NCBI GenBank assembly: GCA_028532985.1
Contig: JANCIK010000013.1
Span: forward strand, 2,046,001 to 2,110,000
Length of the DNA stretch: 64,000 bases
Direction: 5' to 3'
Source: Stropharia rugosoannulata
Lineage: Eukaryota > Basidiomycota > Agaricomycetes > Agaricales > Strophariaceae
The notes under the pieces are model-generated. The model worked only from the letters and a program-made list of their open reading frames with translations, ran no database searches and was not told the origin of the DNA. The translations under genes were made by a program, and so were the position numbers. Of this stretch, positions 55,003 to 64,000 are shown piece after piece; position 1 is the stretch's first letter, and each line of letters opens with the position of its first letter.

Positions 55003-56876
55003 TGAGCTGGACGGGGGGAGTTAGAATGGTTACGCTGGCTCGCATTTGGGGTGCGTACCTGGGCATATTTAGCAGTGATCCATTCGGGATCATAGCAGTG
55101 GCGCCAGAAGGGACAGTGCCTTCTGTCAGTGGCGCTATGGTCCCCCTTACAATTGGGGCACCTTGGCGCATGTGGGCAATCGTCGCCTTTTGGGGTGGGC
55201 GCGACTGGAGGATTTGCCTTGGGGTTTCCTTTGCAGAGACCACAGAGCTGACAGTGCGAAGCCGCATCGTGCGGACCGCTGCAATGAGGGCAGCGCACGT
55301 GGAACGCGCGGCATGCCGAAGTAGGGTGGCCCCACCTATAGCAACAAGTGCAGAGTGAGACACCGACGCGAGCCCTGGCAGCCATGATACAGCATGCCCG
55401 GCCCTTGAACATAATCGTGCGGCCAATAAGGCGCTTGGCGCGGGTGCCCTGTTGGGAGTCCCAGACCTCAAAGTACGCAGTAGAATTAGAACTGGCCTTT
55501 GAAACACGGTCAAGTCGAACAGAGGATCGAAGCTTGAAATCGGGAGCGAGGGGAGACGCCTTCATGACAGTCTCGACCTCGTCGGCAGTAGTCTTCACCA
55601 TGGTGAAAGGCAACATAAAAGTGGGGATGTCAATGATCTTAAGATAAGACCACGACTGGGGAAGATCAACGACATATTTCATACCCTCCCAGGGGGAGTT
55701 ACAAAACATGGGTTCAAGACTCCAATACAAGGCGTCCAACGTGTGAGCGTTGGGCACCTCGTTTGTGGCAAGGGACCAGCCTTCGTATGCGACAGAGGCA
55801 GAAAGGACCCGGAATTTCGACTTCTCAGCGATGAAGACGGAGTTGCAAGCCTTGACAAGATTATCAAGGCTAAGATTGTGCGCTTGTGGGCCCTTGGAAG
55901 GGTCCGCAAACGTGAGGAATGCCTGCTTCCGGGTGGGGCCGGAGGCAGTGTAAGAAGGAGGCCCGTGCTTGGGCTTGGGCTGGGAGCCAGAGGCTTGCTG
56001 CTGGATCTCAATGATCTGGCGAGCAGGTATGTTGGGGAGGGCCTGGGCGAGCTGAACGAGCCCGGCCTGGCCCTTGCCAACATTGGAAGGGGGAATGCGC
56101 GTTTTGGCTGCTGCCGAATAGGACTTACGAGGCTTAGTGGCGAGGTTGATAGCCGGCGGCTTGGGGGGCCGCTGATACTGGAGGATGGGTTTAGATGGCC
56201 GAGGGTTGACATGACCGGTTACCCGGGATCGTTTAGGAGCCGGGGTCTCGGTCTCGGCTTCCGAGGACTCTTCGGACCCCGACTCGGCCGACTCGGCTGA
56301 AGCCTGAGCCGAAGCCGGAGGGGGGCGAGGGACAGCGGAAGCAGGGGGGGCGATCGATGCAGTGGGGGCCCCTTCGCTATCAGAGGTGGTATCCATCGCA
56401 GCTTGAGGTTGTGCCCACGGGATGCCCGAAGCCCTGTTAACAAGGCCGAGCAGCACGAGGCGAAGATCGTGTGGGTTACGAGCCTCATCTTTGTAGTTGT
56501 CCCAGTTGGAATTAAGATCGAGCCAGGCCGTGGTCTCGTTCAGGGCGTGCACAATAGCTTCGAGGTCCAAATTTGCAGCCTCATTGGTGCAGACGAGGTT
56601 AAGGAATTGAGGCGATGGCAGATCGGGCTCCGGCCCCCCCCCGGAGGAGGAGGCAGGAAGAGAAGAGGAGCGGTCGTCGCCACGAGCCGTCCGAGAGTCG
56701 TCGTCAGAGGAATTGCTGCCCTGGGGAGTGACCGTAGGGGGGGCAGGTGCCAGCCTCGAACTGGATCGAGACGGAGGAAGGTTGGGAAGGGAGCTCGAGC
56801 GAGACGTAGGAGACGCAGCAGCCGAGGACTCCTTGGAAGATCCACGGCCGCGGCCAGCTCCTCCTTTGGGAGGCAT
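54999..56876 (-). CDS. LINE ORF1: nucleic-acid-binding protein
   Basis: 625 residues from ATG 56876. The N-terminal ~300 residues are disordered, Ser/Pro/Glu-rich with basic patches (GRGRGSSKESSAAASPTSR). A central domain has VKACNSVFIAEKSKFRVLSA and IPTFMLPFTMVKTTADEVET. The C-terminal zinc region has CTCCYRWGHPTSAC (CX2CX4HX4C), then CPHCSGPHDAASHC and CPNCKGDHSATDRRHC. ORF1 proteins coat LINE RNA. It ends TGA at 54999-55001, sharing ATGA with ORF2. Confidence 0.9.
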   Translation of the reverse strand: MPPKGGAGRGRGSSKESSAAASPTSRSSSLPNLPPSRSSSRLAPAPPTVTPQGSNSSDDDSRTARGDDRSSSLPASSSGGGPEPDLPSPQFLNLVCTNEAANLDLEAIVHALNETTAWLDLNSNWDNYKDEARNPHDLRLVLLGLVNRASGIPWAQPQAAMDTTSDSEGAPTASIAPPASAVPRPPPASAQASAESAESGSEESSEAETETPAPKRSRVTGHVNPRPSKPILQYQRPPKPPAINLATKPRKSYSAAAKTRIPPSNVGKGQAGLVQLAQALPNIPARQIIEIQQQASGSQPKPKHGPPSYTASGPTRKQAFLTFADPSKGPQAHNLSLDNLVKACNSVFIAEKSKFRVLSASVAYEGWSLATNEVPNAHTLDALYWSLEPMFCNSPWEGMKYVVDLPQSWSYLKIIDIPTFMLPFTMVKTTADEVETVMKASPLAPDFKLRSSVRLDRVSKASSNSTAYFEVWDSQQGTRAKRLIGRTIMFKGRACCIMAARARVGVSLCTCCYRWGHPTSACRAFHVRCPHCSGPHDAASHCQLCGLCKGNPKANPPVAPTPKGDDCPHAPRCPNCKGDHSATDRRHCPFWRHCYDPEWITAKYAQVRTPNASQRNHSNSPRPAQ

Positions 56877-57014
56877 AAGACTAGAGTGAGTATAAACTCA
56901 GATGTGTACTGCGATCAGAGATCGGGTCTGGTGGTGAAGAGTGTTGGTCGATATGAAGAGTGGTGAGCTAGACTGCACAGCCACCAGATGGGAGTACCGG
57001 AAAGAGAAGCGCTC

Positions 57015-57028
57015 TCTGCTTCGTCGTC
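57015..57028. repeat. LINE target-site duplication, right copy
   Basis: TCTGCTTCGTCGTC. See 50628-50641. Copia sequence resumes with GTCCACTCTACCCCTC. Confidence 0.85.
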
Positions 57029-60000
57029 GTCCACTCTACCCCTCAATGCAGAGCTCTGGCATCGTCGTTGCAGACATCACAGCCATGCACACATCAACAA
57101 GCTGCTTTCCAAGGACCTGGTCACTGGCATGCTCGTAACGTCGAAACAGCAACCAGATCTGATTTGCAAACCATGCTTAGCTGGCAAGATGATGTCTGGT
57201 ACATTTCCGAGCTCAACTCGCAAATCGACACAACCACTTGAATTGGTGCATTCTGACTTGCATGGTCTGCTCTCAGTGCCTACGCCCGAGGGACATTGCT
57301 ACTGGATCACATTCATTGACGACTGCACTCACCTGCATGCTGTCATGTTCCTGAAGCGCAAGTCAGATGCATTTGATGCATTCAAGGTGTACAAGGCATA
57401 TGCAGAGAACCAGCTGAACGCGAAAATCAAGGCCATGCAGGATGACAAGGCTGATGCTCGTAGAGGCAAAGCTCCCACTCTCGTTTTGGCAACTTGCAGT
57501 GTTTGCTTACATTCACGTGTGGAACAGGCTACCTACGTCGTCTCTGACTGACTCTGTGCCCTACACTGCATGGCATGGCAAGAAACCCGATATGAGCCAT
57601 CTCCGTGTTTTTGGTTGTGCTGCGTACGTCTTTGTGCAGAGAGACAAATGCAAGTCACTGCAACCACACATTGAGAAGTGCATTTTCGTCGGTTATCCTA
57701 CAGGCTACAAAGGCTGGCAGTTCTACAATCCGTCCACTAAGAAGTATGTGATCTCGGAACGTGCTATCTTTGACGAACGCAGTTTTCCTGGTTTGAAGGT
57801 CACTTCACCAATCAACTTGTTTCCAAAGGGCATGCCTTCACACTTCTCAGATGTACCAGATTCTGCAGGGGATTCAACTGCTGCCTATTTGCCTGACTTG
57901 GATACTGATGACTCAGACACACCAACTGCACCTCCTTCAGCAGGACTAGCACCATCTGACTCGTCATCTGATGACGAACACGATGCACCTACTCCCAACT
58001 TGCATAAACCGACCACTGGTGTGAAATCATCGAGTTTACCAAAGTGCTCAACTCTGCCCAATTTGCATTCTGGGAAATTGCATGTGCATTCCGGTCCACC
58101 TACTGGTCCCAGCAAGTTGAGTCAAGTACCATCAGATAGGGCGTCGAAAGACAAGTCTGACAGTACCACAGTCAAGTTGGAGTCATTGCATCGCATTCCG
58201 CAATCGTCGAAAACACCAACATGCTCAACTCGACGAGATCAGCATTCTGCTCCAAATGTGCCCCAACTGCCTTGTACTGTTGCACCTCCCATTCCTGTGG
58301 AACCCAAAGTCGTTGCTGAGCCTCTGAGACGCACTACACGTGAATCTCGACCTCCTGGTGAATGGTGGAAAGTCAAACCTGCTGCTGTGCCCCTCCCGCC
58401 TTCTACGCCGCCTTCTGAGACTGATGACCTCGATAATGACGAACTCGACAGTTACACTGTTGATGAAGGCTTGGAAGAGGTTCAGTTTGCTGGTGCTGCT
58501 ACTGTGTCAGATCCCAAGAACTACAAGCAGGCACTCAAGGGCGACGACGCAGACAGATGGCGAGATGCAGCCAATGCAGAGTACAACACACTGCTGCAGA
58601 ACAACACTTGGGAAATTGTCGACTTGCCACCTGGTGCAAAGGCAATTGGTTCTGGTTGGGTCTTCAAGGTCAAGCATCATGCAGATGGCACTGTGGAGCG
58701 TTACAAGGCTCGTATCGTCGCAAAGGGCTATAGTCAACGTCCTGGAGTCGATTACACTGAAGTCTTTGCTCCCACCTTCCGTCCAGCAACCTTGCGCATG
58801 ATACTGGCTATTGCAGCTGCAGAGGACCTTGAGCTACGCTCTGTGGACATCTCGTCTGCATTCACCAATGGTGACTTGGATGAGGACATCTATATGCTGC
58901 AACCTGAGGGATTTCACGAAGGCGCACCAAACAAGGTCTGCAAGCTGCGCAAATCGCTTTACGGTCTCAAGCAGTCAGCTAGGCAATGGAACACGAAGTT
59001 ACACTCTGTTCTCACTGATATGGGTTTCAAGCGAGTGGAAGCAGACAGGTCAGTGTACATCTACTCAGATGGCACAGTTCGCATTTTTGTGCCTATCTAC
59101 ATTGACAACATCACATTTGCATCCAAATTGACTTCATCCATTGACCGTGCTGTGAAGCAACTCAGTGCACGCTTCAAATGCAGGGATCTTGGTGCTACGG
59201 AGTTTCTACTAGGTGTTGGCATTACCAGGGATTGCAGCAAACGCAAGATTTCGCTTCACCAGCGCCAGTTCATTCTGGACATGCTTGAACGTTACAGTAT
59301 GCAAGATGCAATTCCTGTCACCACTCCCATGTCAGCTGGCACCGTCCTCACTCGTGCAATGGCACCTAGCAGTTCTGACGACATCGAGTTCATGCGAAAT
59401 GTTCCCTACCTCAGCGCCATCGGTTCGCTTCAGTATCTCGCCACAATGACACGTCCTGACATCGCACACACTGTGTCCTATCTCGCACGCTTCAACAGCA
59501 ATCCTGGACCGCAGCACTGGACAGCAGTCAAACACTTGTTCAAGTATCTGAAAGGAACACTTGAGTACAAGTTGGTTTACTCTGGTTCACTTGGTACAGA
59601 TCTGTTCACAACTTACTGTGATGCTGCACACGGCGATTGCAAGGACACTGGACGCTCTACAGGTGGATACGTCGTTCTCATGGCTGGTGGTGCAATTAGC
59701 TGGTCTAGCAAGTTGCAGAGCATTGTGACACTCTCTACCACTAAAGCTGAGTTCGTTGCTGCTGTTAAGGCTGGCAAGGAGATCTCATGGATGCACAACA
59801 TACTTCGCGAGTTTGGCTTCATGATTCCAGTTCCCTCCACACTGCACATTGACAACCAGTCTGCTATCAGTGTATCAAAGAATCCAGAGCACCACGGACA
59901 TATGAAGCACCTCGACCTTTGCTTTTACTGGCTATGCGACGCTGTACAGAACAGAGTCATGACACCCTCGTTTATACCAACTGCACAGCAGGTAGCTGAC

Positions 60001-60069
60001 ATTCTCACCAAACCGCTCTCCGCAGTTAAAGTAGATTATTGTCGCTCTCATATGGGAGTTCGACCATAG
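57029..60069 (+). pseudogene. Copia copy K: integrase (deleted), reverse transcriptase, RNase H
   Basis: Resumes with the gag-pre-integrase motif and integrase (LVHSDLHG, FIDDCTHLHAV). At ~57451 the sequence jumps from QDDKAD to MLVEAKLPLSFW. Relative to copy M it lacks the segment with the catalytic Glu (GVAERANRT) and shifts frame. From there an 875-codon frame is open to 60069: linker, reverse transcriptase (VDISSAFTNGDLDEDIYM; the active site reads YIDNITF, with the second Asp changed to Asn), RNase H (YCDAAHGDCKDTG, SKLQSIVTLSTTKAEF). The integrase deletion, the DD-to-DN change and the LINE insertion make it inactive. Confidence 0.85.
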
Positions 60070-60111
60070 TGTATATACTGTAGTATAGAGACTGCCTTGG
60101 TCACGGGGGAG

Positions 60112-60315
60112 TGTTAGATTACATAGGATTGGACTGACCATCAGCAGTAGATTAGATATCGCGTACTATAATTAGTATGCTCCATATATAGTTAATCTCG
60201 CTTATGGTAGTATATAAGGCATGTACTAGTGTAGATGCCTCTTAATCTCTTACCACCACCATCTCTGTGTGAGTTAGGTTTGCTCTCTGCGCCTGTAAGC
60301 AGTCTGCTTTCAACA
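60112..60315 (+). repeat. Copia LTR, 3' of copy K and 5' of copy L
   Basis: Preceded by the polypurine tract CACGGGGGAG (60102-60111) and followed at once by the primer-binding site GGTTATGAGCCCTG (60316-60329). It is therefore a second LTR shared by two internal regions. Confidence 0.85.
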
Positions 60316-60766
60316 GGTTATGAGCCCTGTGCTCTAAGCATCCTACTCATCACTTCTCTACTGTCCTTTCTCCACTGAGTGGCTTGGTACTTAACCTAAC
60401 ACTCATTGTCGTTTGTTTTGCCTCGTTTTCTCGTGAGCACGACTGCCATGTCACGACCATTGTTCTGGTACCACCTGCGTTACACCAGCTTGCACGGTTA
60501 TCGAGCAATCTGCCTCTTTTGGATTTAGGTCAATAGCACTCTCTTGGTGTTCACCAGAGACTTTGCTCCCCGGGCTTCCCTGATTGTCGAAACACGTGGT
60601 TCTTTCGAGCACCTCATCGTTACATGTGCCTCTCGTCACTTGCCCACTCACAAGTCGTTACGCTCAGCCGTTCACTTGCAATACACTGTTCTTCACCAGA
60701 GTGCTCAACTCCGTCCAATTGACACTCTGAAACAGTTTTGCTCACTGCACTTGCACATTGTCATTC
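60316..60766 (+). other. Copia copy L: leader fragment
   Basis: Primer-binding site and ~450 bp of leader, closely matching 49106-49556. It breaks at about 60766 where minus-strand pol of copy M begins. No gene. Confidence 0.75.
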
Positions 60767-63049
60767 GCCAGGAGGTCGAGATTCACGTGTAGTGCGTCTC
60801 AGAGGCTCAGCAACGACTTTGGGTTCCACAGGAATGGGAGGTGCAACAGTACAAGGCAGTTTGGGCATGTTTGGGGCAGAATGCTGATCTCATCGAGTTG
60901 AGCATGTTGGTGTTTTTGTTGATTACGGAATGCGATGCAATGACTCCAACTTGACTGTGGTACTGTCAGACTTGTCTTTCGACGCCCTATCTGATGGTAC
61001 TTGACTCAACTTGCTGGGACCAGTAGGTGGACCGGAATGCACATGCAATTTCCCAGAATGCAAATTGGGCAGAGTTGAGCACTTTGGTAAACTCGATGAT
61101 TTCACACCAGTGGTCGGTTTATGAAAGTTGGGAGTAGGTGCATCGTGTTCGTCATCAGATGACGAGTCAGATGGTGCTAGTCCTGCTGAAGGAGGTGCAG
61201 TTGGTGTGTCTGAGTCATCAGTATCCAAGTCAGGCAAATAGGCAGCAGTTGAATCCCCTGCAGAATCTGGTACATCTGAGAAGTGTGAAGGCATGCCCTT
61301 TGGAAACAAGTTGATTGGTGAAGTGACCTTCAAACCAGGAAAACTGCGTTCGTCAAAGATAGCACGTTCCGAGATCACATACTTCTTAGTGGACGGATTG
61401 TAGAACTGCCAGCCTTTGTAGCCTGTAGGATAACCGACGAAAATGCACTTCTCAATGTGTGGTTGCAGTGACTTGCATTTGTCTCTCTGCACAAAGACGT
61501 ACGCAGCACAACCAAAAACACGGAGATGGCTCATATCAGGTTTCTTGCCATGCCATGCAGTGTAGGGCACAGAATCAGTCAGAGACAACGTAGGTAGCCT
61601 GTTCCACACGTGAATGTAAGCAAACACTGCAAGTCGCCAAAACGAGAGTGGGAGCTTTGCCTCTACAAGCATTGCAGTGACGTGCTCAGCAATAGTGCGA
61701 TTGGCGCGTTCAGCAACACCATTCTGCTGAGGCCAATTGCGTGTGCTGTGGCACCTGTGAATGCTGCATTGCTCCAAAAACTGTATGAACTTGTTTGACA
61801 TGTATTCACCAGCCTTGTCATCCTGCATGGCCTTGATTTTCGCGTTCAGCTGGTTCTCTGCATATGCCTTGTACACCTTGAATGCATCAAATGCATCTGA
61901 CTTGCGCTTCAGGAACATGACAGCATGCAGGTGAGTGCAGTCGTCAATGAATGTGATCCAGTAGCAATGTCCCTCAGGTGTAGGCACTGAGAGTGGACCA
62001 TGCAAGTGAGAATGCACCAATTCAAGCAGTTTCGTCGATTTGCGAGTTGAGCTCGGAAATGTACCAGATGTCATCTTGCCAGCTAAGCATGGTTCGCAAA
62101 TCAGATCTGGCTGCTCTTTCGACGTTACGAGCATGCCAGTGACCAGATCCTTGGAGAGCAGCTTGTTGATGTGTGCATGGCTATGATGTCCGCAACGACG
62201 ATGCCAGAGCTCTGCATTGAGGGGTAGAGTGGATGACGATGAAGCAGAGCATGCAGATTTGCAAATGGGATGAGTGAGACCATCTAGAATGGCAGAGTGC
62301 AATGCATTGATAGTTGCAGTGAAGATGGTCTTGCCAGAGCAGTTGAAGTACATCTTCTTTGCATCGATCTCAATCAGGATGCCAGAGCGCTTGGTGAGGT
62401 ACAGACATGCAAGCAGATTGTTGCGCAACTTGGGGACGTGCAGAACACGTTTGATGACTACAGCGTCCGCTTTCTTGCCATTGATGACTGGATGGAACAC
62501 CACATTGCTAACACCCTCAGAGTAGACGATAGAATCATCTGCAAGACGAATTGGGACACAGTGAGGTTTGTACTCCACAATCCAGTCTTGATGAGTCGTC
62601 ATATGGCTAGTTGCACCTGTATCTGCGAGCCAGTCGAAATCATTGCCTTGTGCGTCACCCGTAGCAAGTGCGGACGCAAAACCTGCATACTCGACAATTT
62701 GTGACATCTCCTCTGCTGGGGGCAAAGCAGACTGTGCCATTGAACCAACAGCTGCCAGAGTTGACCACATGCTAACTGGGTCATGCAGAATGTGAGCCAA
62801 GTGTGATTTGAGCTCATTCTGAACATGACTGTGGATGTAGCCAGCAGCAGCAGTTGACTTGCTTGTCCATGTGTTGTGTGCCTCGATCTCAGCCATAGAC
62901 GGCATAAGAGAGAGCACAGGACGCTTGCATTCACCTGTAACCAGACGCCATAGCTCCTGAGAGCGTAACCATGCTTTCATGTTGCAAGACCAGAGTTGAT
63001 AGTTGGCAGTGCTCAGTTTGTCAAACTGAGGTGTTGCAAAGAAACTCAT
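60767..63049 (-). pseudogene. Copia copy M: intact gag-protease-integrase, truncated linker
   Basis: From ATG 63049 (MSFFATPQFDKLSTANYQLW) a 708-codon open frame holds gag, protease WLADTGATSHM, gag-pre-integrase (HRRCGHHSHAHI, CEPCLAGKM) and complete integrase (LVHSHLHG with His in place of the first catalytic Asp seen as LVHSDLHG in copies G and K; FIDDCTHLHAV; GVAERANRTIAEH), then the IN/RT linker. A TAA at about 60920 (CAA in copy K) ends it. ~150 bp more of linker run to 60767, where it meets copy L. Reverse transcriptase and RNase H are absent. Confidence 0.85.
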
Positions 63050-63767
63050 GGTTGCAGGTGAAGCGAAGTGGTGAACGACGTGAAGTGGTATGAGGTGGTA
63101 GCTGAGAATGGCGCAAACGATGTGGCAAAGTTGCGAGACAAGCTGGGCTGAAATGCACGAGCAGTGGGCTAAGCACTTGCAGTATCACAATTAGGCCGAG
63201 TTGAGCACTTGCAGTAAAACGTCAATTCCACGAGCAGCAGTGAACTGATTGACACGAGATTGAATGAAGGTATAGTTCAACGATGCGGAACGTGTGTGAT
63301 CGAGTTGTGCGAACGACAGTGACAATGTGCTAGTGCAGTGAGCAATACTGTTTCAGAGTGTCAATTGGACAGAGTTGAGCACTCTGGTGAAGAACAGTGA
63401 ATTGCGAGTGAACGGCTGATTGTGACGACCTGTGAGTGGGCAAGTGACGAGGGACATGTGTAACGATGAGGTGCTCGAAAGAACCACGTGTTTTGACAAT
63501 CAGGGAAGCCCGGGGAGCAAAGTCTCTGGTGAACACCAAGAGAGTGCTATTGACCTAAATCCAAAAGAGGCAGATTGCTCGATAACCGTGCAAGCTGGTG
63601 TAACGCAGGTGGTACCAGAACGATGGTCGTGACGTGGCAGTCGTGCTCACGAGAAAACGAGGCAAAACAAACGACAATGAGTGTTAGGTTAAGTACCAAG
63701 CCACTCAGTGGAGAAAGGACAGTAGAGAAGTGATGAGTAGGATGCTTAGAGCACAGGGCTCATAACC
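63050..63767 (-). promoter_or_regulatory. Leader of copy M with primer-binding site
   Basis: 718 bp between LTR and gag ATG. The half-tRNA site CAGGGCTCATAACC is at 63754-63767, next to the LTR. The leader has no ATG-initiated long frame. Open stretches shared with the other leaders start at TTG or GTG and are not credible genes. Confidence 0.7.
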
Positions 63768-63971
63768 TGTTGAAAGCAGACTGCTTACAGGCGCAGAGAG
63801 CAAACCTAACTCACACAGAGATGGTGGTGGTAAGAGATTAAGAGGCATCTACACTAGTACATGCCTTATATACTACCATAAGCGAGATTAACTATATATG
63901 GAGCATACTAAATATAGTACACAATATCTAATCTACTGCTGATGGTCAAGTCCAATCCATGTAATCTAACA
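63768..63971 (-). repeat. Copia 5' LTR of copy M (204 bp)
   Basis: TGTTGAAAGCAGACTGC to GTAATCTAACA. It abuts plus-strand pol sequence at 63972 without spacer, as the LTR at 29752-29954 does. Confidence 0.85.
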
Positions 63972-64000
63972 CTGACATCGCACACACTGTGTCCTATCTT
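63972..64000 (+). pseudogene. Start of another copia pol fragment at the window edge
   Basis: CTGACATCGCACACACTGTG continues as in copy K at 59457, the reverse transcriptase/RNase H connection region. It runs off the window. Confidence 0.7.

Larger units (their letters stand above)
50642..57014 (-). mobile_element. Full-length Tad/I-like LINE inserted in copia copy K
   Basis: Poly-T (A-tail) at 50642-50664, a ~425-bp 3' untranslated region, ORF2 51091-55002, ORF1 54999-56876, a short 5' untranslated region to 57014, and a 14-bp target duplication. The combination of CCHC-type ORF1, APE endonuclease, reverse transcriptase and RNase H is that of the I/Tad group of fungal LINEs. Both frames are open, so it is among the youngest insertions here. 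It is more GC- and CpG-rich than the copia host. Confidence 0.9.

Overview
The window looks like accessory, transposon-packed DNA from an agaricomycete (mushroom-forming basidiomycete). Supporting signs are introns of about 45-75 bp, KDZ and Plavaka DNA transposases, DUF6698-type and rva_4 integrase-core relics, a Tad/I-like LINE with RNase H, and Ty1/copia elements with about 204-bp LTRs. I see no rRNA, tRNA or CRISPR, and no ordinary housekeeping gene.

Layout. 1-2087: inner end of an old KDZ-type DNA transposon, with one accessory gene on the minus strand. 2088-5020: exon-like debris and a decayed DUF6698-type gene. 5.3-7.7 kb: relic of a divergent copia-like element. 8582-10601: a seven-exon gene that splices into an uninterrupted 548-codon frame. 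11.4-14.4 kb: broken Plavaka transposase, cut by the 3' end of a chromodomain Gypsy element (14.4-15.4 kb). 16.3-26 kb: relics, including a JmjC-domain gene, a small two-exon gene and an rva_4 integrase core. 26-34.8 kb and 47.6-64 kb: a cluster of related copia copies in both orientations, joined by shared LTRs, truncated and nested. Inside it lie a full-length LINE (50642-57014, ORF1 and ORF2 both open) and a 5'-truncated LINE copy (32559-33437).

The centrepiece is a 12.84-kb KDZ transposon at 34806-47648. It has about 835-bp terminal inverted repeats and sits in the gag region of a minus-strand copia copy, flanked by a short target duplication. I can splice five genes inside it: (B) a coiled-coil/Cys-cluster accessory protein; (D) a small basic/acidic protein of unknown function, tail-to-tail with B; (A) the KDZ transposase with a CxC2-like cysteine cluster; (C) an acidic repeat protein; (E) a TET/JBP-family 2-oxoglutarate/Fe(II) dioxygenase, the family that oxidises 5-methylcytosine. 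B, C and D are open throughout. A has a TGA and appears to have lost its catalytic core. E has three in-frame stops, one inside its H-x-D iron-binding motif. Several of these TGAs fit CGA-to-TGA change, the expected outcome of 5-methylcytosine deamination. The element is also studded with the CpG-containing pentamer GCCGG/CCGGC. Together this suggests a transposon that carries its own DNA-demethylation and accessory genes, lost its transposase and dioxygenase, and is now decaying under host methylation. Gene B is present in both KDZ copies with identical lengths for its first two exons, so it is a true part of the element.

All joins were spliced by eye. Functions outside the named families are not claimed.
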